Counted from the first letter of the stretch, positions 41,175-50,552 are shown. The stretch: 64,000 bases of DNA from an uncultured Roseburia sp. (GCA_947383215.1 CANDCP010000013.1:1-64000), one strand, 5' to 3'. A program made the numbers and translations. Notes: generated by a model from the sequence alone, not told the origin.

Positions 41175-43022
41175 ATGGAGCCGATAAATGCATCTAAAGA
41201 TAAAAATGGGTTGAAATCGCTGAATAAGCGATTGTTGACGTTTATGATACTCTGCTGGTTTGTCCCGATTGCAGTCTTTTTTACATTTACAATTATCTCT
41301 TACCGCAGAGGCATTATAGATAAGGTGGAAAATCTGATGGAAAAGGAGCTTGCCAATACGGCGTCCATTATGTCGATCCGCTTGAACGAGGTGATCAGTC
41401 TCTGCCAGCGCCCGTCGTATGAGAGAACCTGGGAATTAAACTGGGAGAACTATCAGAACGGCAGCATGACGCAGACGGAATTTTTGCAGAATATAAACAG
41501 CAGCCTGAGAGGGAAATTTTATCTGGACGAGCGTTTTAATATGTACGCGTTTTATCTGTTTGGAAGCGAAAATCCGGACTGCTACGGTTCGCGTACCGGG
41601 ATCCTCTATAACGACTACATAAAAAACGTCCAAAAAGAGATGAAAGACATTATGGAGAGGGATACCTCTTATGCGTATGTCAAAGTCCTGAACGGAAAAA
41701 TATATATTATTCGAAATTTATATACTACCTCCGAGTATCAAAGATACGGGACATTTATCGTTGAAGTGAACCGGGACAAGGTATTTCAGGACGTGGGGGA
41801 GGATATGAAGCGGAATATGATGATCTGCGTGGGAAACGCAAAAAGCGGAATAACGTTTTATGATGCGGAGGCGTTAGACGACGAGCAAAGAGAGCTGTTC
41901 GGAGAGATGCGGTGGCAGTATGACGGAAGGGAAAACGGCGTGGTTAAGCGCTCGCAGAACGCGAACTATAACGCCTATCTGTATGAAAGGAGTTACGACG
42001 GTTATCATATTGGCGTTATTGTCATCATAAGGAGAGAAGTGTTATATTCCAGCCTTTATTCTGTATATGAAGTGGCGGCGGGGATGATGCTTTTGTTTTT
42101 GCCGCTGATGATTTACAGTATTTATTTTTTGAGGAGACAGATTCAAACGCCGGTAAAAGACTTGTTGGAGGCCTCTAAGCGCATGGAGGAAGGCGAGATC
42201 GGCGTTACGGTGTCGGGTGAGGAGATGCCGAATCAGGAGTTTTCGGATTTAAAAGACGCGTTTAACAGAATGTCGCATCAGGTAAAATATCTGTTTGATT
42301 CCGTCTATAATGAGAAGCTGGAGCGCAAGGACGCGCAGATACAGGCGCTTCAGGCGCAGATGAATCCGCATTTTCTGAATAATACGCTGGAGATGATGAA
42401 CTGGCAGGCGAGAATGTCGGGGGATGTCGTCGTATCGCAGATGATTGAGGCGCTTGGGACGGTTTTGGATTACAGAATGAACCGCGCAAATGTGAAGGAG
42501 ATTCATTTGTCGGAAGAATTGCGCTGTACGGACGCCTATTTTTATATTATGTCAATGCGCTTCGGACAGCGTTTGCGGATTGAACGGGAGATCGACGAGA
42601 GTCTTATGGGGATATCGGTTCCGCCGCTGATTTTGCAGCCCATTGTTGAGAATGCCATTGTACACGGGGTGGAAGCCGTCAAGAACGGTGTGATCGAGCT
42701 CAAGATTTTTCATGATGAGGAGAATGTCTATCTGCGCGTGATTAACAACGGCAAGCCGATTTCGGATGAGGACGCAGAGTGGATACAGGCGATCCTTGCG
42801 GGGGATGATACAAAGCTGCCAAAACAGCGGGGGCGTCATACTTCCATAGGGATCCGGAACGTAAATCTGAGAATAAAGCTGGTATACGGAGAGGAGTACG
42901 GCCTTTGGATAAAGAGAGGGGAAGACGACCGCACGGTTTCAACCATGATACTGCCCTACGCCGCAAGGGATACGGGGCGCGAAGAGGCGGTGCCAAAAGG
43001 ACGGGATGAAGGAGGCGTGTAG
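41175..43022 (+). CDS. YesM-type sensor histidine kinase
   Basis: About 615 residues. Membrane helices near 20-42 and 290-312 flank a large extracellular sensor; a HAMP domain follows (PVKDLLEASKRMEEGEIGV). The His_kinase domain has the YesM phosphoacceptor region QAQMNPHFLNNTLEMMNW, then a HATPase with LQPIVENAIVHGVE. The start at 41175 has AAGGAG 7 nt upstream. It overlaps the ribosome site of the solute-binding protein and forms an operon with that gene and a YesN-like regulator. Such triads sense extracellular sugars. Confidence 0.93.
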   Translation: MEPINASKDKNGLKSLNKRLLTFMILCWFVPIAVFFTFTIISYRRGIIDKVENLMEKELANTASIMSIRLNEVISLCQRPSYERTWELNWENYQNGSMTQTEFLQNINSSLRGKFYLDERFNMYAFYLFGSENPDCYGSRTGILYNDYIKNVQKEMKDIMERDTSYAYVKVLNGKIYIIRNLYTTSEYQRYGTFIVEVNRDKVFQDVGEDMKRNMMICVGNAKSGITFYDAEALDDEQRELFGEMRWQYDGRENGVVKRSQNANYNAYLYERSYDGYHIGVIVIIRREVLYSSLYSVYEVAAGMMLLFLPLMIYSIYFLRRQIQTPVKDLLEASKRMEEGEIGVTVSGEEMPNQEFSDLKDAFNRMSHQVKYLFDSVYNEKLERKDAQIQALQAQMNPHFLNNTLEMMNWQARMSGDVVVSQMIEALGTVLDYRMNRANVKEIHLSEELRCTDAYFYIMSMRFGQRLRIEREIDESLMGISVPPLILQPIVENAIVHGVEAVKNGVIELKIFHDEENVYLRVINNGKPISDEDAEWIQAILAGDDTKLPKQRGRHTSIGIRNVNLRIKLVYGEEYGLWIKRGEDDRTVSTMILPYAARDTGREEAVPKGRDEGGV

Positions 43023-43023
43023 A

Positions 43024-44319
43024 ATGAAAAAGAGAGTGTTGTCCGCATTCTGTGCGGCTGTTATGGCGCTTGCCGTTTTATCGGGCTGCGGCGGGGCGGG
43101 AGAGGACGCGGGCGCTGGGACGACAAAGAATCCGGTGACATTGAAAACGGTTTCCATGTTTGGCGGAACCGATGCGAACACGGACGTTTATCAGGCGATT
43201 AACAAAGAATTTATGGAGGAAAACAGTTATATTACGATTGAGGACAATTCACAGGCGTCTGACGAGGATTGGAAAGCGGCAATGGCCGCGGATTTTTCGG
43301 TGGGAAACGAACCGGATGTATTTCAGTTTTTTACGGATGCCACGGCCGGCACGATTCTTGCGACGGATAAGTTTGTGACGCTCGATGAGATTCGGGCGGA
43401 GTATCCCGATTATGCGTGCGATACGTTGGAGGCGGCGCTGGATGCCGTGACGAATCCTGACGGTGTGAGGCGGGCGGTTCCCACAACGGGGTACTGGGAA
43501 GGGCTTTTTTGTAACAGAGATTTGTTTGAGAAGTATGATGTCAAGCTTCCGACGGACTGGGCTTCTCTCGTGACGGCAATCAGGAAATTCAGGCAGCATG
43601 ATATTATTCCGATTGCCTGCTCCCTCAACAATGTTCCGCACTATTGGATTGAGTTTCTGCTGTTATACACCGCAGGGGAAGAGTCCTATGTGTCGGTGCC
43701 GGACGAAGCGCCGAAGGATTGGATCAGAGGGCTGGAAACATTTCGGACGTTAAGGGAGCTTGGGGCGTTCCCCGAGGATACGGATACGGTCGACGATTCA
43801 TACACAAGACAATTATTCAAAGAAAAAAAGGCGGCGATGCAGCTGGACGGTTCCTGGTACGCGGGGGGGATTGAGGACAAAGAAAATACGGTGGTCATCG
43901 CGTTTCCGGGCGTCGAGAACGGAAAAGCGAAGCCGGGCGCAATGGTGGGCGGAATTTCCAGCGGATTTTATATTACAAAAAAAGCGTGGGAGGATCCGGA
44001 TAAGAGAGACGCCGCGGTGAAATTTGTACAGGCGCACACTTCTAAGGCCGGAGTTCAGAGATATTGGGAGGCGACGGGCGCAATCTCGAAGGCGGCGGTG
44101 GAAGTGGAACCGATAGACGGGATGAGCGATATGGCGTTGTCTGCGTTGGAGTACACAAACGCGGCGACCTCTGTAAATGCGCCGACGGATGCAAGGATCG
44201 GCGATGCGTATAAGACGCTTGTCGCCGGTATTGTAAAGGTTTCTACGGGCGACCTGTCGGCGGAGGAGCTGTTAAACGAGGTGTTGGCGATCTATAAAGC
44301 GCGCCTTCAGGAGGGGTAA
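43024..44319 (+). CDS. Extracellular solute-binding lipoprotein (family 1)
   Basis: 431 residues. Lipoprotein signal MKKRVLSAFCAAVMALAVLSGC (lipid-bearing Cys about 22). The mature part has the type-1 sugar-binding layout (INKEFMEENSYITIE...VPTTGYWEGLFCNRDLFEKY; KKAAMQLDGSWYAGGI). It is placed between a sensor kinase and its regulator, with AGGAGG 8 nt upstream, and no permease or ATPase gene follows. It may therefore feed signal to the kinase rather than, or as well as, a distant transporter (inference). Confidence 0.93.
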   Translation: MKKRVLSAFCAAVMALAVLSGCGGAGEDAGAGTTKNPVTLKTVSMFGGTDANTDVYQAINKEFMEENSYITIEDNSQASDEDWKAAMAADFSVGNEPDVFQFFTDATAGTILATDKFVTLDEIRAEYPDYACDTLEAALDAVTNPDGVRRAVPTTGYWEGLFCNRDLFEKYDVKLPTDWASLVTAIRKFRQHDIIPIACSLNNVPHYWIEFLLLYTAGEESYVSVPDEAPKDWIRGLETFRTLRELGAFPEDTDTVDDSYTRQLFKEKKAAMQLDGSWYAGGIEDKENTVVIAFPGVENGKAKPGAMVGGISSGFYITKKAWEDPDKRDAAVKFVQAHTSKAGVQRYWEATGAISKAAVEVEPIDGMSDMALSALEYTNAATSVNAPTDARIGDAYKTLVAGIVKVSTGDLSAEELLNEVLAIYKARLQEG

Positions 44320-44320
44320 A

Positions 44321-45057
44321 ATGTATAAGGTGATGATTATTGACGACGAACCGATTATTGTAGAGGGAATTTCCAAAGGTATTTCCTGGGAAAAGTGGAA
44401 TTGTCAGGTGGTGGCGACCGCAAACGACGGTCTGGAGGGAAAGCGCCTGATAGAAACATACAGGCCGGACATGATCTTTCTCGATATCTGCATGCCGGAG
44501 TTGGACGGGCTTTCCATGGTTGCGGCCGTCAAATCGCAGTTTGCAGAGATGGAGATCAGTATTTTAACCGGATTTCGGGATTTTGATTACGCGCAGGAGG
44601 CGATTCGTCTGGGCGTGACGAGATATCTTTTAAAGCCGTCCAATATGTCCGAGCTTGAGGAGGCCATCTCCGTTATGTGTGATAATCTCAAAAATAAGGG
44701 GAGAGCGGGGAAGAGCAGGAGAGCGCTTCGGGAAGTTTTATCGTAAAAAACGCCATGGAATACATAGAAGGGAATTATAATCGAAAGCTGACTTTGAGTG
44801 AGGTGGCGGAAAAGACGTATGTCAGCCAATGGCATTTGAGCAAACTGTTAAACCGCCATGTGGGGCAAAGCTTTTCGGAGATATTAAACCGCGTCAGGAT
44901 CGATGCGGCAAAGAAGCTCTTAAAGGAGCCGTATCTTAGGATCGGCGACATTTCGGAGCAGGTCGGATTTTTGGATCTGGCGCATTTTTCGCGCGTATTT
45001 AAAAAGCAGGAAGGCATTTCCGCCAATGAATACAGAAACAAGCTCCTTGGCAAATAA
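44321..45057 (+). pseudogene. YesN-type response regulator split by a 1-nt frameshift
   Basis: The receiver (44321-44700; IIDDEPIIVEGI, phospho-Asp in IFLDICMPELDG, KPSN) and the AraC-type DNA-binding part (from about 44701; VKNAMEYIEGNYNRKLTLSE, VSQWHLSKLLNRH) lie in different frames. Reading through the G4 tract at 44698-44701 as G5 joins them smoothly (KNKG-ESGEEQESASGSFIVKNAMEYIEG). As written, the receiver ends at a stop at 44744-44746 and the AraC part would need the ATG at 44755. Either the regulator is broken, the tract is phase-variable, or the base was lost in sequencing. It belongs with the upstream kinase and binding protein. Confidence 0.85.
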
Positions 45058-45060
45058 TAA

Positions 45061-45105
45061 GCAAAAGCCCGTTCGGATTATTGGGGGTTCCGAAAGGGCT
45101 TTTGC
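45061..45105. terminator. Terminator after the two-component operon
   Basis: GCAAAAGCCC pairs with GGGCTTTTGC, and TTCGG with CCGAA inside. Short T-runs on both sides make it usable in both directions. Confidence 0.8.
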
Positions 45106-45138
45106 CATTGTGTGATAGTGAAAATTCTATTATTACAT

Positions 45139-45215
45139 AGGAGAGAGTAATAATATGTGTCTGCAGGTTAACCCCACAGACCATATTACAGAATCTGCAA
45201 AGCGATTTCTGTAAT
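45139..45215 (+). promoter_or_regulatory. Structured region with a 19-codon ORF
   Basis: AGGAG (45139-45143) precedes ATG 45155, which opens a 19-residue ORF (MCLQVNPTDHITESAKRFL, stop 45212-45214). Two hairpins overlap it and exclude each other: AATATG-T-GTCTG with CAGAC-CATATT (45152-45187), and CATATTACAGAA with TTCTGTAATAT (45182-45217). It resembles an attenuator, but no gene other than tRNA-Gly lies directly downstream. The remainder of 45216-45345 is A+T-rich and shows nothing. Confidence 0.3.
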
Positions 45216-45345
45216 ATATGAAAAAGAAAATTTCTACATTGCAAGTATAGCAGATAGCAGAGGGAAATACAACAAAATATTGGAAAAAATTTTTAATAAA
45301 ATTTTGCGGACAAATAATTGTGCTGGAAAAAGCAAAAAATTCCTG

Positions 45346-45374
45346 TTGACAAATTTCTGTTCCTCGTGTATTAT
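45346..45374 (+). promoter_or_regulatory. Promoter of tRNA-Gly
   Basis: TTGACA (45346-45351), 17 bp, TATTAT (45369-45374), with an overlapping TATAAT at 45372-45377. Confidence 0.75.
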
Positions 45375-45398
45375 AATGGATGTGTCAAGCAAATATAT

Positions 45399-45471
45399 GC
45401 GATAGTGGCGTAGTTGGTAACGCGCGACCTTGCCAAGGTCGAGACCGCGGGTTCGAGCCCCGTCTATCGCT
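45399..45471 (+). tRNA. tRNA-Gly (anticodon GCC)
   Basis: 73 nt with complete cloverleaf: acceptor GCGATAG/CTATCGC, D arm GCG...CGC, anticodon stem CGACC/GGTCG with loop TTGCCAA, and T arm GCGGG-TTCGAGC-CCCGT. The 3' CCA is not encoded. It has its own promoter and terminator. Confidence 0.95.
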
Positions 45472-45486
45472 CTTTAGACAAAGATA

Positions 45487-45515
45487 AGGCTTCCGGGATT
45501 TCCGGAAGTCTTTTT
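45487..45515 (+). terminator. Terminator of tRNA-Gly
   Basis: GCTTCCGG and CCGGAAGT pair around a short loop, followed by TTTTT. Confidence 0.85.
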
Positions 45516-45632
45516 CTGTGAAAAAACACGCCCGGCGCGGCAAAACGCCCCGCCATAGGAAACCCTTTGTTAATGGCATATTATATATCCGCCGCTCATA
45601 AAATGAAATAAACAGATGGCGGGAGGGCTTCG

Positions 45633-46070
45633 GTGAGTTCAAAGACAAAGATTGTAGTTCTTCACATGAAAGAGCTGATTTATACGGCTGTATTTGTAGT
45701 GCTTGGGATACTGCTGGTGCTTTTACTGGTATTTATGTTTTTGCCGGAGAAAAAGGAAGGTACAAAGGAAACAATGAAGTATGTGGCTGGGGTATATACG
45801 TCGTCCATTCAATTTAATGACAGTACGATAGATGTGGAGGTCGTCGTGGATGAGAATCATATCAATTCCATTTCGATTGAGAATCTCGATGAAACGGTCG
45901 CGACGATGTATCCTTTGATGGAGCCGGCGCTTGAAACGTTAAAAGAGCAGATTTATAAATCGCAGTCCACGGATAATATTACATATACGGACGATAATCA
46001 GTATACGTCCATCGTATTGCTGAACGCGATAAAAGATGCGCTGGCGAAGGCGGAGGTACAGAATGAATGA
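45633..46070 (+). CDS. Single-pass membrane protein, possibly a divergent FMN-binding domain
   Basis: 145 residues. One membrane helix (about 15-37) is followed by an extracellular domain whose pattern (YVAGVYTSSIQFNDSTIDVEVVVD-x-x-x-INSISI ... QIYKSQSTDNITYTDDNQYTS-x-x-LLNAIKDAL) parallels FMN-binding domains of the Rnf/Nqr type. The SGATxTS flavinylation motif is replaced, so covalent FMN is unlikely. GTG start with GGGAGGG 5 nt upstream. It is monocistronic in appearance. Function unknown. Confidence 0.6.
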   Translation: MSSKTKIVVLHMKELIYTAVFVVLGILLVLLLVFMFLPEKKEGTKETMKYVAGVYTSSIQFNDSTIDVEVVVDENHINSISIENLDETVATMYPLMEPALETLKEQIYKSQSTDNITYTDDNQYTSIVLLNAIKDALAKAEVQNE

Positions 46071-46194
46071 CGCCTGACGGCGCGAAATGATAGAAAGCGG
46101 GAAAAATATATGCCAGAGCGCCAAAAGTGTGCTATACTTTTCTTAAAATACGGCTTAACGGTATCGCTGGGCCGAAAAAAGAGGAGGACGGAAT

Positions 46195-47070
46195 ATGCGC
46201 TATGTCATTGAAAATGAGGAGTTGAAGGTAGAAGTAGACGCTTTTGGCGCGGAGTTGAAGTCGTTACAGGATAAAAAGACCGGGCTGGATTATATGTGGT
46301 GCGCCGATCCCGAATATTACAAGCGTACCTCGCCGAATCTGTTTCCGATTGTCGGAAGTCTGAAAGACAAAAAGTACCGCTACGGCGGCAGGGAATACGA
46401 GATGGGGCAGCATGGATTCGTCAGAGATATGGAGTGGAGCGTAAGTCGGCAGAGCGGGGATGAAATCTGCTTTTCGGTAGAATCCAATCAGGAGACGCTT
46501 GAAAAATATCCGTTTGCGTTTGCGATTGAGATCCGCTATGCGCTTGTTAGGCGCGAGTTGAAAATCACCTGGAACATATCGAACCGGGATACGAAGAAAA
46601 TGTATTATTCTTTTGGCGGGCATCCGTGCTTTACCTGTCCGATTCACGGAGAAACGGATAAGGACGGGTACGGCTATCATTTTCATATTGACGGAGATAT
46701 CCGTTATTACGGGATAGACCTTGAGAGCGGGTTAAAGCTGCCGGAGGAACATGTTTTAAAGTTAAAATCCGGCAGGGCGGCATTTACGCCGGATTTTTTT
46801 ACAAACGGCGCTTATATTATCACCGGAAATCAGACGCAGAAGATTTCCCTGTACGACAGAAGCGGAGAGGACTATCTGACCGTCAGCTTTGACGCGCCGA
46901 TGGTAGGGCTTTGGTCCGCGGAGGGCAAGAATGCGGGATATGCGGCGATTGAACCGTGGTTTGGGCGCTGTGACGATATTGATTTTGACGGAACGCTGGA
47001 AGAGCGCGCGGGTGGAAATATACTTGACGCGAAAGAGAGCTTTTCCAGTACGTATACAATTACGGTATAG
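46195..47070 (+). CDS. Aldose 1-epimerase-family protein (LacX-like)
   Basis: 291 residues of the galactose mutarotase fold: MRYVIENEELKVEVDAFGAELKSL at the start, then YEMGQHGFVRDMEW with the catalytic His, GGHPCFTCPI, and EPWFGRCDD near the end. The family interconverts alpha and beta aldoses or acts on sugar phosphates; LacX-type members are of uncertain substrate. GAGGAGG precedes the ATG. Its 3' end overlaps the convergent DUF3783 gene by 11 bp. Confidence 0.9.
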   Translation: MRYVIENEELKVEVDAFGAELKSLQDKKTGLDYMWCADPEYYKRTSPNLFPIVGSLKDKKYRYGGREYEMGQHGFVRDMEWSVSRQSGDEICFSVESNQETLEKYPFAFAIEIRYALVRRELKITWNISNRDTKKMYYSFGGHPCFTCPIHGETDKDGYGYHFHIDGDIRYYGIDLESGLKLPEEHVLKLKSGRAAFTPDFFTNGAYIITGNQTQKISLYDRSGEDYLTVSFDAPMVGLWSAEGKNAGYAAIEPWFGRCDDIDFDGTLEERAGGNILDAKESFSSTYTITV

Positions 47071-47467
47071 ACGGTTGGTGCGCCGTCTCCTGCCGGCTCA
47101 TTGCCTCGTGCTCTTTTACGAGCTCTGCGTGGAGCATGCAGGAATCCCAGGAAATATTTTGTTCGGTGAGAACCGCTTTCAGTGCGATGCGCTTAAGGCG
47201 GTTCTTTTTTATCTCCAGCAAAAAGGTGTCGAGCAGCCGGTTGTCAAAATTACAAAATACAAGCATTTCGTCAGAAAAATCGGTCTGCGCGCCGGGAGCG
47301 TCTATGATGCCGCCGGCGTCGGAAAGGCCCGCAAGCGCGCCGAGCGTTTCTCTGTACTGGGATTTTGTAACGTTTTTTATCTTTATTTTGTTTTTAACAC
47401 AGATAAGTTTTAAGGATTTTCCCGTTTCATTGTCTAAATTGTAAAAAAGAATCATCGGTTTTGCCAT
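47060..47467 (-). CDS. DUF3783-family protein
   Basis: 135 residues. MILFYNLDNETGKSLKLICVKNKIKIKNVTKSQYRETLGAL and EMLVFCNFDNRLLDTFL-x-x-IKK match the small DUF3783 family of Clostridia. It is cytosolic with no catalytic motif visible. The ribosome site AAAGGAGA lies upstream on the - strand. It is convergent with and overlaps the epimerase, and divergent from relA. Confidence 0.75.
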   Translation of the reverse strand: MAKPMILFYNLDNETGKSLKLICVKNKIKIKNVTKSQYRETLGALAGLSDAGGIIDAPGAQTDFSDEMLVFCNFDNRLLDTFLLEIKKNRLKRIALKAVLTEQNISWDSCMLHAELVKEHEAMSRQETAHQPSIP

Positions 47468-47576
47468 GATTTTGTCTCCTTTCCTATTTGCAATTTACGC
47501 TATTATTTATTATAATGATAAATTATAGAAAAACCAGAGAAAAATCATACAAATTCGGGAAAAGTTGGTGAATCTT

Positions 47577-49895
47577 ATGGCAGATATTTCGGTAGAAGAA
47601 ATAGAGGAGCTGGAAAAGGGAATTATTTCTGACTCTGACAACATCAAATCAATGAAAGAGTTCGTCAGTCCGGAGAGTTTATATGAAGAGTTAATTGACA
47701 GCGTACACAAATACCATCCGTCTACGGATATTTCACTGATTGAAAAAGCGTATAAAATTGCCTATGAGGCCCACAAGGGACAAGTGCGCAAATCAGGGGA
47801 AGCGTACATTATTCATCCGCTGTGCGTGGGAATTATCCTTGCGGAACTGGAGTTAGATAAGGAAACAATTGTGGCGGGGCTTCTGCACGACGTCGTTGAG
47901 GACACGGTTATGACTACCGAAGAAATTGCCGCGGAGTTTTCGGAAGAGATTGCGCTCCTGGTTGACGGCGTTACAAAGCTGGGACAGCTGTCGTACGATG
48001 CGGATAAAGTTGAGGTGCAGGCCGAAAATCTGCGGAAGATGTTTCTGGCGATGGCGAAGGATATCCGCGTGATCTTAATTAAGCTTGCGGACCGCCTTCA
48101 CAATATGCGCACGTTGAAATATATGCGGCCGGAAAAACAGCGCGAAAAGGCGAGGGAGACGATGGATATTTACGCGCCGATCGCACAGCGGCTCGGTATT
48201 TCCAAAATTAAGATCGAGCTGGATGACCTTTCCCTGAAATATTTAAAGCCGGAGGCCTACTATGATTTGGTGGAGAAGGTTGCTCTGCGCAAGAATGTCC
48301 GCGAGGAGTATGTGCAGGAGCTTGTAAAGGAAGTGGAGGCGCATATTGCGAGCGCCGGGATCGAGGCGGATATCAAAGGGCGCGCGAAACACTTTTTTTC
48401 TATCTATAAAAAGATGGTCAATCAGGATAAGACGATCGACCAGATCTACGATTTGTTTGCCATTCGAATTATTGTAAAAAATCTTAAGGACTGTTATGCG
48501 GCGCTCGGCGTAATCCATGAGATGTATAAGCCGATTCCGGGACGTTTTAAGGATTATATCGCCATGCCAAAGCCGAATATGTACCAATCGCTGCACACGA
48601 CCCTGATAGGGCCGACCGGGCAGCCGTTTGAGATACAGATTCGTACGTATGAGATGCATAGGACCGCCGAGTACGGAATTGCCGCGCATTGGAAATATAA
48701 AGAGGCCAGCAATAACGGCGGAAGTGTGGAGACGACTACAAAGTCCGAGGAGGAGAAGTTAAGCTGGCTGCGTCAGATTTTGGAATGGCAGCGCGATATG
48801 TCGGATAACAAAGAGTTTATGAGCCTTTTGAAGAGCGATCTGGATCTCTTTTCCGATACGGTATTCTGTTTTACGCCGTCGGGCGATGTGAAAAATCTGC
48901 CGACAGGTTCCACGCCGGTGGATTTTGCCTATGCGATTCACTCCGCGGTGGGCAATAAGATGATCGGGGCCAAGGTTAACGGAAAGCTGGTTACGATCGA
49001 TTACGAGATACAAAACGGCGACCGCATTGAAGTGATTACCTCGCAGAATTCAAGGGGACCGAGCCGGGACTGGCTGAATATTGTAAAGAGTACCCAGGCG
49101 AAAAATAAGATCAATCAGTGGTTCCGCACGGAATATAAGGAAGAAAATATCGCGAAGGGCAAGGAGATGCTCGTACAGTACTGTAAATCAAAGGGCATTA
49201 ACTTCCATGAGATTAACAAACCCGAATATCAGCAGAAGGTGCTGCATAAATACGGTTTCAACGACTGGAACGCCGCGCTGGCGACGGTTGGCCACGGTGG
49301 ATTAAAGGAAGGCCAGATGATCAATAAGATGCTGGACGAATTTCGGAAGGACCATCCGATTCAGATGACTGACGAGCAGATGCTTGAGAGCATTTCCGCG
49401 GAGAATAAGGATAAGGCCGTTCCGGTCAAGTCGAAAAGCGGGATTGTCGTTAAAGGTCTGTACGACGTGGCGGTTCATTTTTCAAAATGCTGCAGTCCGG
49501 TGCCGGGCGATGAGATTGTCGGTTTTGTGACAAGGGGAAGAGGCGTCTCGATACACCGTACCGACTGTATCAATGTGATGAATTTGTCCGAGATGGAGCA
49601 GGCGCGCCTGATCGACGCGGAGTGGCAGCAGGGAGCGGCGGAAGGCGGAAACGGCGTTTATCTTGCGGAGATTAAGATATTCGGAAATAACCGTACGGGA
49701 CTTCTTGTTGACATCACAAAGCTGTTTACGGAGCGCGGGATTGATATCAGCTCTATCAATTCCAAGACCAGCAAGCAGGGGATTGCGACAATCAGTATCG
49801 CGTTTGGGATTAAGGGCAAGGAGGAGCTGACAAGTTTAATTGATAAGGTGCGTCAGGTGGAGAGCGTGATTGACATTGAGCGCACGACGGGATGA
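47577..49895 (+). CDS. relA: Bifunctional (p)ppGpp synthetase/hydrolase
   Basis: About 772 residues. HD hydrolase domain with HDVVEDT (about 105), synthetase domain (YQSLHTTLIGP; about 320-345), TGS (FTPSGDVKNLPTGSTPVDFAYAIHSAVG), zinc-finger-like and C-terminal ACT domain (IKIFGNNRTGLLVDIT). It makes and breaks the stringent alarmone. GTG 47568 and TTG 47565 are alternative starts; no strong ribosome site decides. The order relA - MBL hydrolase - hemZ is typical of Lachnospiraceae and supports the taxonomic guess. Confidence 0.96.
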   Translation: MADISVEEIEELEKGIISDSDNIKSMKEFVSPESLYEELIDSVHKYHPSTDISLIEKAYKIAYEAHKGQVRKSGEAYIIHPLCVGIILAELELDKETIVAGLLHDVVEDTVMTTEEIAAEFSEEIALLVDGVTKLGQLSYDADKVEVQAENLRKMFLAMAKDIRVILIKLADRLHNMRTLKYMRPEKQREKARETMDIYAPIAQRLGISKIKIELDDLSLKYLKPEAYYDLVEKVALRKNVREEYVQELVKEVEAHIASAGIEADIKGRAKHFFSIYKKMVNQDKTIDQIYDLFAIRIIVKNLKDCYAALGVIHEMYKPIPGRFKDYIAMPKPNMYQSLHTTLIGPTGQPFEIQIRTYEMHRTAEYGIAAHWKYKEASNNGGSVETTTKSEEEKLSWLRQILEWQRDMSDNKEFMSLLKSDLDLFSDTVFCFTPSGDVKNLPTGSTPVDFAYAIHSAVGNKMIGAKVNGKLVTIDYEIQNGDRIEVITSQNSRGPSRDWLNIVKSTQAKNKINQWFRTEYKEENIAKGKEMLVQYCKSKGINFHEINKPEYQQKVLHKYGFNDWNAALATVGHGGLKEGQMINKMLDEFRKDHPIQMTDEQMLESISAENKDKAVPVKSKSGIVVKGLYDVAVHFSKCCSPVPGDEIVGFVTRGRGVSIHRTDCINVMNLSEMEQARLIDAEWQQGAAEGGNGVYLAEIKIFGNNRTGLLVDITKLFTERGIDISSINSKTSKQGIATISIAFGIKGKEELTSLIDKVRQVESVIDIERTTG

Positions 49896-49911
49896 CAGAG
49901 AAGGAGAGGCT

Positions 49912-50544
49912 ATGGCGAAATTAACGGTGAAACGGCTTACGGTTGGTCCGGTGTGTACCAATTGCTATTTGGCGTTGAATGAGGATACGAAAGAGCTGTT
50001 TATTGTGGATCCGGGCGATCAGGCGGATCTCATTGAGAGTCAAATCACAAAGATAAACGGAAATCCTGTGGCAATCTTGTTGACGCACGGTCATTTTGAC
50101 CACGCCGGCGCGGCGGAAGCGCTGAAGGGGAAATATAAGATTCCGGTCTATGCGCATGAAGCGGAAAAAGAGACTTTAAAGAATCCGCAAATCAATCTCT
50201 CGGGGTCTATGATGGGGAATCCCAAGGTTTATCAGGCCGATATTTTTGTGAAGGATGAGGAAGAATTTTATGTTGCGGGGATGAAGGTGCGCGCGCTGTT
50301 TACGCCGGGGCATACGAGCGGGGGCGTCTGTTATTATCTGCCGGAAGAGCTTGCGCTTTTCAGCGGCGACACGCTGTTTTGCGAGTCTGTCGGGAGGACG
50401 GACTTTCCGGGCGGAAAAGCATCTGTTTTGATTCGGTCGATCCGTGAAAAGCTGTTGGTACTTCCGGATTTTATTAAGGTCTATACGGGGCACAATGAGA
50501 TAACCACGATTGGGAACGAGAAAGGCTATAACCCGTTTTTGTAG
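49912..50544 (+). CDS. Metallo-beta-lactamase-fold hydrolase (glyoxalase II-like)
   Basis: 210 residues. The metal-binding THGHFDHAGA motif, a downstream TPGHTSGGVCYY His, FSGDTLFCESVGRTDFPGG and a final GHNEITTIGNEK are all present. This is the glyoxalase-II-like branch (YcbL/YqgX type) that hydrolyses thioesters or similar. AAGGAGAGG precedes the ATG at 49912; the ORF upstream overlaps relA. It lies 16 bp after relA and 8 bp before hemZ, so it is part of that operon. Confidence 0.92.
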   Translation: MAKLTVKRLTVGPVCTNCYLALNEDTKELFIVDPGDQADLIESQITKINGNPVAILLTHGHFDHAGAAEALKGKYKIPVYAHEAEKETLKNPQINLSGSMMGNPKVYQADIFVKDEEEFYVAGMKVRALFTPGHTSGGVCYYLPEELALFSGDTLFCESVGRTDFPGGKASVLIRSIREKLLVLPDFIKVYTGHNEITTIGNEKGYNPFL

Positions 50545-50552
50545 GAGTTTTT

